DNA of 64,000 nt from Paracoccus liaowanqingii (GTDB lineage Bacteria; Pseudomonadota; Alphaproteobacteria; Rhodobacterales; Rhodobacteraceae): assembly GCF_004683865.2 (NCBI RefSeq), contig NZ_CP038439.1, positions 2,916,001-2,980,000 on the forward strand. Direction: 5' to 3'. Under the pieces are notes generated by a model. The model searched no databases, was not told the DNA's origin, and saw only the letters and a program-made list of their open reading frames with translations. Below, piece by piece: positions 52,731 through 61,283 of this stretch. Numbering within the stretch: position 1 is the first letter of the stretch; every line of letters starts with the position of its first letter. Position numbers and translations under genes: made by a program.

Positions 52731-54105
52731 CACGACTTCAGCCCCTGATAGGCGTCCAGCGCGCGGTCGCGCCCCTCGGCCAGCGACAGCGCGGGTTTGG
52801 GGCGGTCGTGCAGGTCGATCTTCCACGCCTTCGGCGCGGCCTCGGCGAAGGCCCGCGCGCCCTCGGCCTCGGGGTCCAGCCAATAGCGGCGGTACTGCGC
52901 CTCGGCATCGAACTTCTCGGCCTGCGTCTCGGGGTTGAAGACCCGGAAATAGGGCGCGGCATCGGGGCCGCAGCCCGCCACCCATTGCCAGTTCATCGCG
53001 TTCGAGGCCGCGTCCCAATCGCTCAGGCAATGGCCGAACCAGTCCAGCCCCACCTTCCAGTCGGTCAGCAGATGCTTGGTCAGGTAGCTGCCGGTGATCA
53101 TCCGCACCCGGTTGTGCATCTGGCCGGTGACGAACATCTCGCGCATGCCCGCATCCACCATCGGCACGCCGGTCCGGCCGCGCCGCCAGGCCTCGGCATC
53201 GTCGTTGTCGCCCCGCCAGGGAAAGCGGTTCCACTCCTCGCGCCAGCAGGTCCGGTCCAGGTCGGGGGATTCGGCCATCAGCTCGCGCGCGAACTCGCGC
53301 CAGCACAGCTCGGACAGGAAATGCTCGGACCCCGCCGCGCCCTGCTGGTAATCGGGCTGCACCCGCGCCCAGATGCGCCGCGCGCTGATTTCGCCCGAAG
53401 CCAGCGCATCGGCCAGACCCGAGGTCGCGCGGGGCCGCCACGGCAGGTTGCGGTCCGCCTTGTAGTCGGGCAGCGGGCCTTCAAGGAACTCCTCCAGCCG
53501 GGCATGGGCCTCGTCCTCGCCGGGGCGGGTGTGGCGGGCCAGCACGTCCCAGCCCCGCACCATCGCGGCGCGGGCCTCGGGCCAGTCGGTCCCGTCGCTG
53601 TCGGGCCAGTCCTCGGGCGCGGTCAGCTTGGGAACCGCCAGCGGCGGCGCGATCTGGACCTGCCGCACGGCCTTCCAGAAGGGCGAGAAGACCTTGTAGA
53701 CCCCGCCCGACCCGGTCAGCACGGATCCGCGCGGCACCAGGTCGGCCAGCGGATGCAGCTCCAGCCGGGCACCGCCGCGCTCGGCCGCCGCCTCCAGCCC
53801 GTCATCTGGGGCGAAGGGAAATCCGGTCGTGGCGTGAATGACAGTGGCGCCGGTCTGGCGGGCCAGCGCCTCCAGCACCTCGGCGGGATCGCCGCGCCGC
53901 ACGATCAGGCGGCTGCCCAACCGCTCCAGCGCCGCCGCCAGGGGGGCAGCGACAGGGCCTGCCGCTCGGCGCTGGCGGGATGGGCGCGGGCCTCGGCGGG
54001 ATCCAGGATCACCAGCGGAATGACCGCCCCGTCCTCGGCCGCCGCCACCAGCGCGGGGTGGTCGTCCAGCCGCAGAACCCGCCTGAACCAGCAGATGACC
54101 GTCAT
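52730..54105 (-). CDS. phr: Deoxyribodipyrimidine photolyase, frameshifted near residue 55
   Basis: A class I photolyase that repairs UV pyrimidine dimers with blue light. The first 55 residues (MTVICWFRRVLRLDDHPALV onward) lie in one frame from the ATG at 54105, with GGAGA upstream; that frame would stop after 66 codons. The rest, from PLAAALERLGSRLIVRRGDP to the stop, is in another frame. Adding one base to the six-G run at 53941-53946 joins them into 458 residues, the normal size. The FAD site (VPMVDAGMREMFVTGQMHNR, then SNAMNWQWVAGCG) is intact. Probably a sequence error. Confidence 0.87.
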
Positions 54106-54130
54106 CGCATTCTCCTGTCTGTTGCCGCAC

Positions 54131-54157
54131 ATCACGCGCGACGGCGCCGAAAGTTTC
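54131..54157 (-). promoter_or_regulatory. Candidate ECF-sigma promoter of phr
   Basis: On the minus strand GAAACTTT (54157-54150) and CGTGAT (54136-54131) are 16 bases apart measured from GAAAC, close to the GGAAC-N16-CGTT pattern of extracytoplasmic sigma factors. It lies about 30 bp upstream of the photolyase start. Weak match; light or stress control is an inference. Confidence 0.25.
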
Positions 54158-54192
54158 ATCGCCCGCGATCCGGGCAAACGGGATGCGTGGCA

Positions 54193-54220
54193 TTGTCACA
54201 CCGGATGCGGGTGCTATAGC
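54193..54220 (+). promoter_or_regulatory. Candidate cobA promoter
   Basis: TTGTCA (54193-54198), 16 bases, then TATAGC (54215-54220). Transcription would begin near 54227 and leave a 40-base leader before the ATG at 54267. This supports that start over an in-frame ATG at 54183. Confidence 0.5.
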
Positions 54221-54266
54221 AGGACATCCGCGCGAACCGCCCGCCTTCGAAAGCCCTTCCTGCCCC

Positions 54267-55019
54267 ATGCCCGATCCCGACTTCCCGCCCGGCTTCGTCT
54301 CGCTCGTCTCGGCCGGTCCCGGCGATCCCGAGCTGTTGACGCTCAAGGCCGCGCGGCGCCTGTCGCAGGCCGACGTGGTGCTGTTCGACGACCTGGCCTC
54401 GGGGCCGGTCCTCGACCATGCCGGGCCGCAGGCCGAGCTGATCGCGGTGGGCAAGCGCGCCGGCCGCCCCTCGGCCCGGCAAGAGGCGGTGAACGCGCTG
54501 ATCGTCAGCCATGCGCAGGCGGGCCGCCGCGTCGTGCGGCTGAAATCCGGCGATTCCGGCATCTTCGGACGGCTGGAGGAGGAGCTGACCGCCCTGACCC
54601 AGGCCGGCATCCCCTTCGAGATCGTGCCCGGCGTCACCTCGGCCAGCGCGGCGGCGGCGGCCATGGGCATTCCCCTGACCCGGCGCCTGACCGCGCGGCG
54701 GGTGCAGTTCATCACCGGCGCCGACGTGACGGGCCAGCTGCCCGGCGACATCAACTGGGCGGCGCTGGCCGACCCGTCGGTGACCACGGTGGTCTTCATG
54801 GGCCAGCGCAGCTTTCCGCTGCTGGCGCAGGGGCTGATCGCCCACGGCCTGCCGGGCGACACGCCCGCGATGTTCGCCGAGGCCGTGGGCCATCCCGGCC
54901 AGCGCCTGCTGCGCAGCACGGTCGCGGATCTGGCCCGCCTGCTGCAGGACCAAGGCCCGGCCAGCCAGCCGGGGCTGATCCTCTACGGGCCGCTGGCCTT
55001 CCCGCCGCAGACGGCCTGA
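54267..55019 (+). CDS. cobA: Uroporphyrinogen-III C-methyltransferase (SUMT)
   Basis: A 250-residue SAM-dependent enzyme that methylates uroporphyrinogen III twice to precorrin-2, the branch point to siroheme and cobalamin. Family segments are VSAGPGDPELLTLKAARRL near residue 13, VRLKSGDSGIFGRLEEE, and EIVPGVTSASAAAAAMGIPL. It lacks the CysG N-terminal dehydrogenase-chelatase. A terminator follows. It stands apart from the CbiX fusion at 22.9 kb, which would act downstream. Confidence 0.93.
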   Translation: MPDPDFPPGFVSLVSAGPGDPELLTLKAARRLSQADVVLFDDLASGPVLDHAGPQAELIAVGKRAGRPSARQEAVNALIVSHAQAGRRVVRLKSGDSGIFGRLEEELTALTQAGIPFEIVPGVTSASAAAAAMGIPLTRRLTARRVQFITGADVTGQLPGDINWAALADPSVTTVVFMGQRSFPLLAQGLIAHGLPGDTPAMFAEAVGHPGQRLLRSTVADLARLLQDQGPASQPGLILYGPLAFPPQTA

Positions 55020-55056
55020 GCCGCCCCCCGGCCCAGCCCCCGCCCCGGCGCGGCCC

Positions 55057-55080
55057 GCCCCGGTACTGCCCGGGGCTTTT
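55057..55080 (+). terminator. Rho-independent terminator of cobA
   Basis: GCCCCGG and CCGGGGC form a perfect 7-bp stem with loop TACTGC, then TTTT. It lies 37 bp past the cobA stop. Confidence 0.75.
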
Positions 55081-55184
55081 GCCTAAAATGCACCTCAACC
55101 ATCGCTGGTCAGGCGGGGCCGTTAAGACCATCTTCAGACTTGACCGGCCCCTCCGGCCCCCCGCGTGCAACCCCAGAACCCGCC

Positions 55185-58100
55185 ATGATCGTGTACGACC
55201 ACGTGACCACCCATGGGGTCACGCAACCCCGCTGGCTGTCCCGCATCGCGGATCTCGACATCGTCGAGACCGAGGGCCGCAGCCTGCTGATCGCGGTCAA
55301 CCAGATGGGCGGCGGCATCAGCAGCCACGCCATCGCCGGCCCCGACCAGCCGCTTCAGATGCTGCACACCCGGGGCTATGACGGCCTGACCTATCAGGGC
55401 TCGCCCCGGCTGACGACGCTGACCCCGGGCGACCGCACGGTGATGCATGTCCACCAGATGGGCGGCGCCGCCGACCGGGGCGTGTCGCTGCGCCTGGACA
55501 CCGGCAATGTCAGCCGCTTCGATCCCCTCTTCCCCGTCGGGCCCGGCGCCGACCTGTCGGCCCTTGGCCAGGTCGAGATCGGCGCGACCCGGATCCTCTA
55601 TTCCGCCCGCGACGGCGACCTGACCCTGACCACGCATCGCATGGCCGCGGACGGATCGCTGGCGGTGGCGGGCCGGGCCACCCTGCCGGTGCCCCCCGGC
55701 AGCACCGACGCCGCGCTGGACCGGCTGGCCCATGCCACGGTCGACGGCCAGCACATCCTGGTGGCGGCCTCGGGGAACGGCAACTTCCTGTCCACCCACC
55801 TGATGCAGGCGAATGGCAGCCTGCGGCCCGGCACGGTCCATGTGGCCGGGCGCGGCACGGGCTATGACATCCCCGCGCAGCTGGACACCGTGCGGATGGG
55901 GGACCGGACCTTCGTCATCATGGGGGCGGCGGCCTCGAATTCGCTGACCGTCTTCCGCCTCGGATCCGACGGAAAGCTGACCACCGTGGACCATGTCATC
56001 GACGAGGGCGCGACCCGCTTCAAGTCCGTCACCGCGCTGGAGACGGTGACCCTGGACGGGCGGGTCTTCGTCTTCGTGGGCGGCGCGGATGACGGCATCA
56101 GCGTCTTCACCCTGCTGCCTGACGGGCGGCTGCTGCACCTGACCACCATCGCCGATACGGCGGCCATGACCCTGGCCGATGTCAGCGCCCTCCGGGGCCA
56201 GGCCGTCGACGGGCGCATCCAGCTGTTCGTGGGCTCCTCGACCGAGACCGGCATCACCCAGTTCGTCTTCGACCCCGGCCGCATCGGCGTGAACCTGATG
56301 GCCGGCGCCAGCCTGCTGCGCGGCGGTGCCTGGGGGGACATCCTGGTCGCGGGCGCCGGCACCACCCGGATCGAGGGCGGGGCCGGCAACGACATCCTGG
56401 TCGCGGGCCCCCGCCCGATCACCCTGGTCGGCGGCACGGGGGCGGACATCTTCGTCCCCTCGCGCGTCAAGGGGCGCATCTCGATCATCGATTACGACCC
56501 GGCGGTCGACCGGCTGGACATGTCGATGCTGGGCAGCATCCGCAGCATCTGGCAGCTGCGCTTCGTGCCCACATCCACCGGCATGACGATCATCTACGGC
56601 GAGACGATCCTGGAAATCACCAGCTTCACCGGGCGCGGGCTGACCGTCGCCCAGTTCACGAACATCATGTTCCCCGTCGCCCATTACCTGCCGCCCGAGA
56701 TCGACCCGGTCACCACCCCCCCGCCCCCCGCGACCCGCCCCGTCTGGCTGTTCGGCACCGCCGGCCCCGACCGCCTGACGGGCACCGCCCTGCCCGAGGA
56801 GATCGCCGCCGGCGCGGGCGACGACATCGTCTCGGGCGCTGGCGGCAACGACACGATCCGGGGCGAGGCGGGCCATGACCTGATCCGCGGCGGCGACGGC
56901 GACGACCGGATCCTGGGCGGGCCGGGGCGCGACACACTGTTCGGCGATGCGGGGCACGACCTCGTCCGGGGCGACGAGGACGACGACCTGATCTATGGCG
57001 GCGAGGGCAACGACACGCTGGAGGGCGGGCCCGGCAACGACCGGATCTATGGCGGGCCCGGCCATGACCGCCTTATCGGCGGGGCGGGCAACGACACCCT
57101 GTCGGGCGAGGACGGCAACGACATCCTGGAGGCGCTGGAGGGGACCAACGTCCTTCTGGGCGGCGCGGGCAACGACACACTGGTCGCGGGCGCGGGCGCC
57201 GATCTGCTGGATGGCGGCGAGGGCGATGACAGCCTGTCCGGAGGGGCGGGCAACGACCGGATGCTGGGCGGGACCGGCAACGACACCCTGTGGGGCGAGG
57301 ACGGCAACGACTGGATGAACGGCGACTCCGGCAACGACCTGCTGGACGGGGGCGCCGGCAAGGACACCCTGCTGGGCGGCGCGGGCCGCGACACGCTGCA
57401 GGGCGGTTCGGGCGACGACCTGCTCTACGGTCAGCACGACGACGATGTGCTGTCGGGCGAGGATGGCCATGACACGCTGCATGGCGGGGCCGGCAACGAC
57501 CGGCTGATGGGCGGGCGGGGCAACGACCGCCTGCTGGGCAATTCCGGCAACGACATGATCCTGGGGGGCGACGGCCATGACACCGCCCTGGGCGGGGTCG
57601 GCCACGACACGATCTACGGCGATGCGGGCAACGACGTCCTCTACGGCCAGCTGGGCTTCGACCTGATCTTCGGCGGTCTGGGCGATGACCGGATCTATGG
57701 CGGCATGGGCAACGACCAGCTGCATGGCGACGCGGGCGATGACACGCTGATGGGCGGCGCAGGGCGCGACCACCTGTTCGGCGGGGACGGCGACGACCGG
57801 CTGGATGGCGGGGCGGGCAACGACATGCTGGACGGGGGCCTGGGCAACGACACCCTGCTGGGGGGCCTGGGCCATGACAGCATGTTCGGCGGGGACGGCA
57901 ACGACCTGATGATCAGCTACCGGGGCCACAACATGATGCGGGGCGGCGCGGGCAACGACACGATGCGCGCTGGCAGCGGCAACGACCGCATGTACGGCGA
58001 AGCCGGGCACGACCGCATGTCCGGGGGCACCGGCAACGACCTGCTGGTCGGCGGGGCGGGCAACGACCTGCTGCGCGGAGATGCGGGCAACGACACGCTG

Positions 58101-58580
58101 AACGGCGGCGCGGGCCATGACAGGCTGCTGGGCGGCGCGGGACACGACCGGTTGACGGGTGGCACCGGGAACGACACCCTGGCGGGCGGGGCGGGCCACG
58201 ACCTGCTGCTGGGCGGCGCGGGCAACGACCGCCTGCTGGGCGGGCCGGGACAGGACACGCTGGTGGGCGGCGCGGGGCGCGACGTGATGCAGGGGGGCGC
58301 GGGAGAGGACGTCTTTCGCTATCTGGCCGCGCTCGACAGTCGCCCCGCCCAGGCCGACCTGATCACCGATTTCCGGCCCGGAGAGGATCTTCTGGACCTG
58401 CGCGCCCTGAAGCTGACCTATCTGGACCAGGACGGGCATTCCGGCGCACGCTCGCTGCGATGGGAACATGTCGGCGCACAGACCCATGTCTTCGCGGATG
58501 TCACCGGCGACGGCCAGGCCGACCTGATGATCCGCCTGGCGGGCCGGCTCGGCCTCGACGGCGACGACTTCCTGCTCTAG
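55185..58580 (+). CDS. Large RTX (hemolysin-type calcium-binding repeat) protein
   Basis: A 1131-residue predicted type-I-secreted protein. Residues 1 to about 375 form repeated beta units (for example [39 protein letters not shown]) that read as a beta-propeller. A short RTX block is at 380-424, then a linker, then a long tandem of GGxGNDxLx nonapeptides from about 525 to 1035 that should bind calcium. The last 95 residues ([31 protein letters not shown]) and the DDFLL end fit a type I secretion signal. No signal peptide, catalytic motif, or secretion genes are seen nearby. Its stop shares CTAG with queG. Confidence 0.88.
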   Translation: MIVYDHVTTHGVTQPRWLSRIADLDIVETEGRSLLIAVNQMGGGISSHAIAGPDQPLQMLHTRGYDGLTYQGSPRLTTLTPGDRTVMHVHQMGGAADRGVSLRLDTGNVSRFDPLFPVGPGADLSALGQVEIGATRILYSARDGDLTLTTHRMAADGSLAVAGRATLPVPPGSTDAALDRLAHATVDGQHILVAASGNGNFLSTHLMQANGSLRPGTVHVAGRGTGYDIPAQLDTVRMGDRTFVIMGAAASNSLTVFRLGSDGKLTTVDHVIDEGATRFKSVTALETVTLDGRVFVFVGGADDGISVFTLLPDGRLLHLTTIADTAAMTLADVSALRGQAVDGRIQLFVGSSTETGITQFVFDPGRIGVNLMAGASLLRGGAWGDILVAGAGTTRIEGGAGNDILVAGPRPITLVGGTGADIFVPSRVKGRISIIDYDPAVDRLDMSMLGSIRSIWQLRFVPTSTGMTIIYGETILEITSFTGRGLTVAQFTNIMFPVAHYLPPEIDPVTTPPPPATRPVWLFGTAGPDRLTGTALPEEIAAGAGDDIVSGAGGNDTIRGEAGHDLIRGGDGDDRILGGPGRDTLFGDAGHDLVRGDEDDDLIYGGEGNDTLEGGPGNDRIYGGPGHDRLIGGAGNDTLSGEDGNDILEALEGTNVLLGGAGNDTLVAGAGADLLDGGEGDDSLSGGAGNDRMLGGTGNDTLWGEDGNDWMNGDSGNDLLDGGAGKDTLLGGAGRDTLQGGSGDDLLYGQHDDDVLSGEDGHDTLHGGAGNDRLMGGRGNDRLLGNSGNDMILGGDGHDTALGGVGHDTIYGDAGNDVLYGQLGFDLIFGGLGDDRIYGGMGNDQLHGDAGDDTLMGGAGRDHLFGGDGDDRLDGGAGNDMLDGGLGNDTLLGGLGHDSMFGGDGNDLMISYRGHNMMRGGAGNDTMRAGSGNDRMYGEAGHDRMSGGTGNDLLVGGAGNDLLRGDAGNDTLNGGAGHDRLLGGAGHDRLTGGTGNDTLAGGAGHDLLLGGAGNDRLLGGPGQDTLVGGAGRDVMQGGAGEDVFRYLAALDSRPAQADLITDFRPGEDLLDLRALKLTYLDQDGHSGARSLRWEHVGAQTHVFADVTGDGQADLMIRLAGRLGLDGDDFLL
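56757..58300 (+). repeat. Tandem repeat region coding for RTX nonapeptides
   Basis: About 1.5 kb of degenerate 27-bp units coding GGxGNDxLx, with a large share of GHD in place of GND. The DNA is repetitive enough to be prone to slippage and assembly error. Confidence 0.85.
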
Positions 58581-59602
58581 TTCACCAGCCGCCCCACCGC
58601 CCAGGACGCCGCCTCGGCCACCACCGGATCGGCGTCGCCGCACAGCCCCCGCGCCACCGGCTCCAGCGCCGCATCCCCGGAATTGCCGATCGCATAAAGC
58701 ACGTTCCTGACGAAGCGGTCCCGCCCGATCCGCTTGATCGGCGACCCCGAGAACCGCGCCCGGAACCCCGCATCGTCCAGGCCCGCCAGCTCCGCCAGAG
58801 GCGGCGCATCGATGATACCGCGATAGCGCATCTCGGACCCGGCCTGCGCGAACTTGTTCCACGGACAGACCGCCAGGCAATCGTCGCAGCCATAGATCCG
58901 GTTGCCCATCAGCGCCCGCAGGTCCGGATCCACCGGCCCCGTGTGCTCGATGGTCAGATAGGAAATGCAGCGCCGCGCATCCAGCCGGTAGGGCGCGGGA
59001 AAGGCCCCGGTCGGACAGACGTCCAGACAGGCCCGGCAGGACCCGCAATGCCCGCCCTCGGGCGCATCGGCAGGCAGGGGCATGGTGGAAAAGATCGCGC
59101 CCAGAAAGAACCAGCTGCCCAGATCGCGCGACAGAAGGTTCGTGTGCTTGCCCTGCCAGCCCAACCCCGCCGCCTGCGCCAAAGGCTTCTCCATCACCGG
59201 CGCCGTGTCGACGAAGACCTTGATCGCATGCCCGGGCTCGGGCGCCGCCTCCAGCATCCAGCGCCCCAACCGCTTCAGCCGCTTCTTGACCAGATCGTGG
59301 TAATCGCGCCCCTGCGCATAGACGCTGACCGCCGCCCGGTCGCGCCGCTCCAGCACCGCCAGCGGATCGCCCTCGGGCGTGTACAGCTCGGCCAGCATCA
59401 CCACCGACCGCGCCTCGGGCCAGAGCGCGGCAGCATTGCCCCGCCAGGCCACCCGCTCGGCCATCCAGGCCATCTGCCCGTGATGCCCCTCGGCCAGAAA
59501 GGCGTCCAGCCGCGCCACCGTCTCGGGCGCGCCGTCCGGCCGCGTCACCCCCATCCGCGCGAATCCCACCGCCCCGGCCTCGGCCGCGACCCGGGCTTTC
59601 AT
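58577..59602 (-). CDS. queG: Epoxyqueuosine reductase QueG
   Basis: A 341-residue cobalamin and Fe-S enzyme that reduces epoxyqueuosine to queuosine in tRNA. Two ferredoxin-like clusters are present: [16 protein letters not shown] near residue 180 and [14 protein letters not shown] near 230. The N-terminal part ([38 protein letters not shown]) binds cobalamin. A HEAT-like tail ends the protein. I chose the ATG at 59602; this ATG lies in the CCAAGATGAA part of repeat copy 7. The gene shares CTAG with the RTX gene. Confidence 0.92.
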   Translation of the reverse strand: MKARVAAEAGAVGFARMGVTRPDGAPETVARLDAFLAEGHHGQMAWMAERVAWRGNAAALWPEARSVVMLAELYTPEGDPLAVLERRDRAAVSVYAQGRDYHDLVKKRLKRLGRWMLEAAPEPGHAIKVFVDTAPVMEKPLAQAAGLGWQGKHTNLLSRDLGSWFFLGAIFSTMPLPADAPEGGHCGSCRACLDVCPTGAFPAPYRLDARRCISYLTIEHTGPVDPDLRALMGNRIYGCDDCLAVCPWNKFAQAGSEMRYRGIIDAPPLAELAGLDDAGFRARFSGSPIKRIGRDRFVRNVLYAIGNSGDAALEPVARGLCGDADPVVAEAASWAVGRLVN

Positions 59603-59660
59603 CTTGGCCCAAATATCCCGGGGGGGATCGCCGTCAGGCGAGGGGGGGCTGGCCCCCCCT
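59602..59660 (+). repeat. Intergenic repeat copy 7, overlapping the queG start
   Basis: ATCTTGGCCCAAATATCCCG, then GGGGGGATCG, and an AGGGGGGGC/GCCCCCCCT 9-bp hairpin (59641-59660). On the minus strand the CCAAG-ATG of the repeat is the queG start. It fills the gap between the GST gene and queG. Confidence 0.7.
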
Positions 59661-59669
59661 GCCCCCGGC

Positions 59670-60356
59670 TCAGCCGAAATCCAGCTCGGCATAATGCGCC
59701 GCCGGGTGGATGCCCGGCACCTGATCGGCCAGCACCGACCGGAAGGCCGGGCGCGACTTGATTGTCGCATACCAGTCGCGCAGCGCCTCGGACCGGTCCC
59801 AATCCACGTCAGAGATGTAATCCAGGCAGGAGAAATGCGCCGCCGCCGTGAAATCGGCCAGGCTCAGCGTGTTGCCCGCCAGCCAGCGCCGCGTCTCCAG
59901 CAGCCCGGCCAGATAATCCATGTGCTCCTTGATCGCGCGCAGCCCGTCCTTGACGATGCGGCTGTCGGGATAGCCCGAGCGGGTGATCTTCTTCCACACG
60001 CGCTCGTTCAGGATCGGCCGGGTCACCTCGGTCTGGAACTTGTCGTCGAACCACGCGCACAGCCGGCGCACCTCGTGGCGCTCCAGCGGCTGCTGCGGCA
60101 TCAAGGACGGCGCGGGCACGGCCTCGTCCAGATATTCGACGATCGCCTGGCTCTCGGCCAGAAGGTTGCCCCGGAACCGCAGCACCGGCAGCTTGCCCGC
60201 CGGGTTGCGGCGCTTCAGGTCGGGCGGACCCTCCCAGTAGCGCTCCTCGACCAGCTCGACCTCGATCTTCTTCTCGGCCAGCACCAGACGCACCTTGCGG
60301 CAATAGGGCGACAGGGCGGTGTGATACAGGCGCGTGGTCTGGGTATTGGTGTTCAT
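59670..60356 (-). CDS. Glutathione S-transferase family protein
   Basis: A 228-residue GST. The thioredoxin-fold N-domain ([20 protein letters not shown]) has a Cys in the active-site turn, then [19 protein letters not shown] for glutathione binding; the helical C-domain includes [19 protein letters not shown]. Cys-type GSTs often act as dehalogenases, isomerases or reductases; the substrate is not known. It is a separate gene 67 bp upstream of queG on the same strand. Confidence 0.88.
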   Translation of the reverse strand: MNTNTQTTRLYHTALSPYCRKVRLVLAEKKIEVELVEERYWEGPPDLKRRNPAGKLPVLRFRGNLLAESQAIVEYLDEAVPAPSLMPQQPLERHEVRRLCAWFDDKFQTEVTRPILNERVWKKITRSGYPDSRIVKDGLRAIKEHMDYLAGLLETRRWLAGNTLSLADFTAAAHFSCLDYISDVDWDRSEALRDWYATIKSRPAFRSVLADQVPGIHPAAHYAELDFG

Positions 60357-60434
60357 GGACGGCCGGAAACCTGACTGAGGGGATGTGCTGGCGCCTTGAT
60401 ACGCCCCGACCCCCCGGCTTTCAACCGCACCGCA

Positions 60435-61175
60435 TCATTCGAAGCAGGCCGCGCGCCCGTCGCGGGCGATCGTCGCCGCCCCGTCGGCGATTCCCCGCGA
60501 CCGGGCCGAGGCCTCCAGCCGCCGCGTCCGGGGCGCGGGCAGCACGGCGGCCAGCCGCGCCGCCTGCACCGGCGTCAGCTGGTCCGGCGTGGTGCCGAAA
60601 TGCGCCCGCGCCGCCGCATCGACGCCGAAGATGCCCGGCCCGAACTCGGCCACGTTCAGATAGACCTCCAGGATCCGCCGCTTGGACCACAGCGCCTCGA
60701 TCATCGGCGTCAGCGCCGTCTCGACCGCCTTGCGGCCCCAGCTGCGGGTCTGCCACAGATAGGCGTTCTTGGCGGTCTGCTGCGTCAGGGTCGAGGCGCC
60801 GCGCGACGATCCCGAGGCCACGACCTTGCGGATCTCGGTCATGTCGAAGCCCCAGTGCAGGCAGAAATTCGCGTCCTCGGCGGCCACCACCGACCGGCGC
60901 ATGACCGGCGCGATGTCCTCCAGCGCCACCCAGTCCCGCGCCACCAGATCATGCGCGCGAGACGCCCCCAGCATGGTCCAGGTCAAAGGCGGGTTCACAA
61001 AGGCATAGATCGTGACCGACCCCGCCATGACCAGAAAGGCCCGCAGCGCCAGCCAGCGCAGCCGGAACAGCACCCGCCCCCGCAGGGACCGGCGCCGGGC
61101 GGGCGGCGCGGTGTTCGATGCGGGGGACGACGCGGCGCGGCGGCGGGACGGAAGCTTCAGGGCCATGGTCCGCAT
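60435..61175 (-). CDS. mtgA: Monofunctional peptidoglycan transglycosylase
   Basis: A 246-residue GT51 enzyme that polymerises lipid II into glycan strands. One N-terminal membrane segment (about residues 42-62) follows a basic stretch. The catalytic Glu lies in VVAAEDANFCLHWGFD near residue 98, followed by GASTLTQQTAKNAYLW and LEVYLNVAEFGPGIFG. There is no transpeptidase domain. ATGs at 61175 and 61166 are both possible. It stands between the GST gene and gltB on the same strand. Confidence 0.92.
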   Translation of the reverse strand: MRTMALKLPSRRRAASSPASNTAPPARRRSLRGRVLFRLRWLALRAFLVMAGSVTIYAFVNPPLTWTMLGASRAHDLVARDWVALEDIAPVMRRSVVAAEDANFCLHWGFDMTEIRKVVASGSSRGASTLTQQTAKNAYLWQTRSWGRKAVETALTPMIEALWSKRRILEVYLNVAEFGPGIFGVDAAARAHFGTTPDQLTPVQAARLAAVLPAPRTRRLEASARSRGIADGAATIARDGRAACFE

Positions 61176-61218
61176 GTCTCACGCCCCGCGCGGCTGCGTC
61201 AAGCGCGACCGCCGCCCC

Positions 61219-61263
61219 CCCGATCCTGACGCGGCCCCGCAAGGGGGCCGCGTCAGGATCGGG
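61219..61263. terminator. Perfect 20-bp hairpin after gltB
   Basis: CCCGATCCTGACGCGGCCCC pairs perfectly with its complement across a 5-base loop (GCAAG). It lies 21 bp past the gltB stop. No T-run follows, but a stem this long and exact is very likely a transcript end. Confidence 0.75.
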
Positions 61264-61283
61264 TCGCCTAAAGGCCGCCGGCC

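Noticed and set aside
54183..54266. An upstream ATG for cobA at 54183
   Set aside because: It would place the likely promoter (TTGTCA-N16-TATAGC) inside the coding region, and the added residues are not family-like.
55134..59612. A 1,492-codon minus-strand frame full of VVARPA-type repeats, opposite the RTX gene
   Set aside because: Those repeats are the reverse complement of the RTX nonapeptide codons. The plus frame has the family motifs and a secretion end; the minus frame has none.
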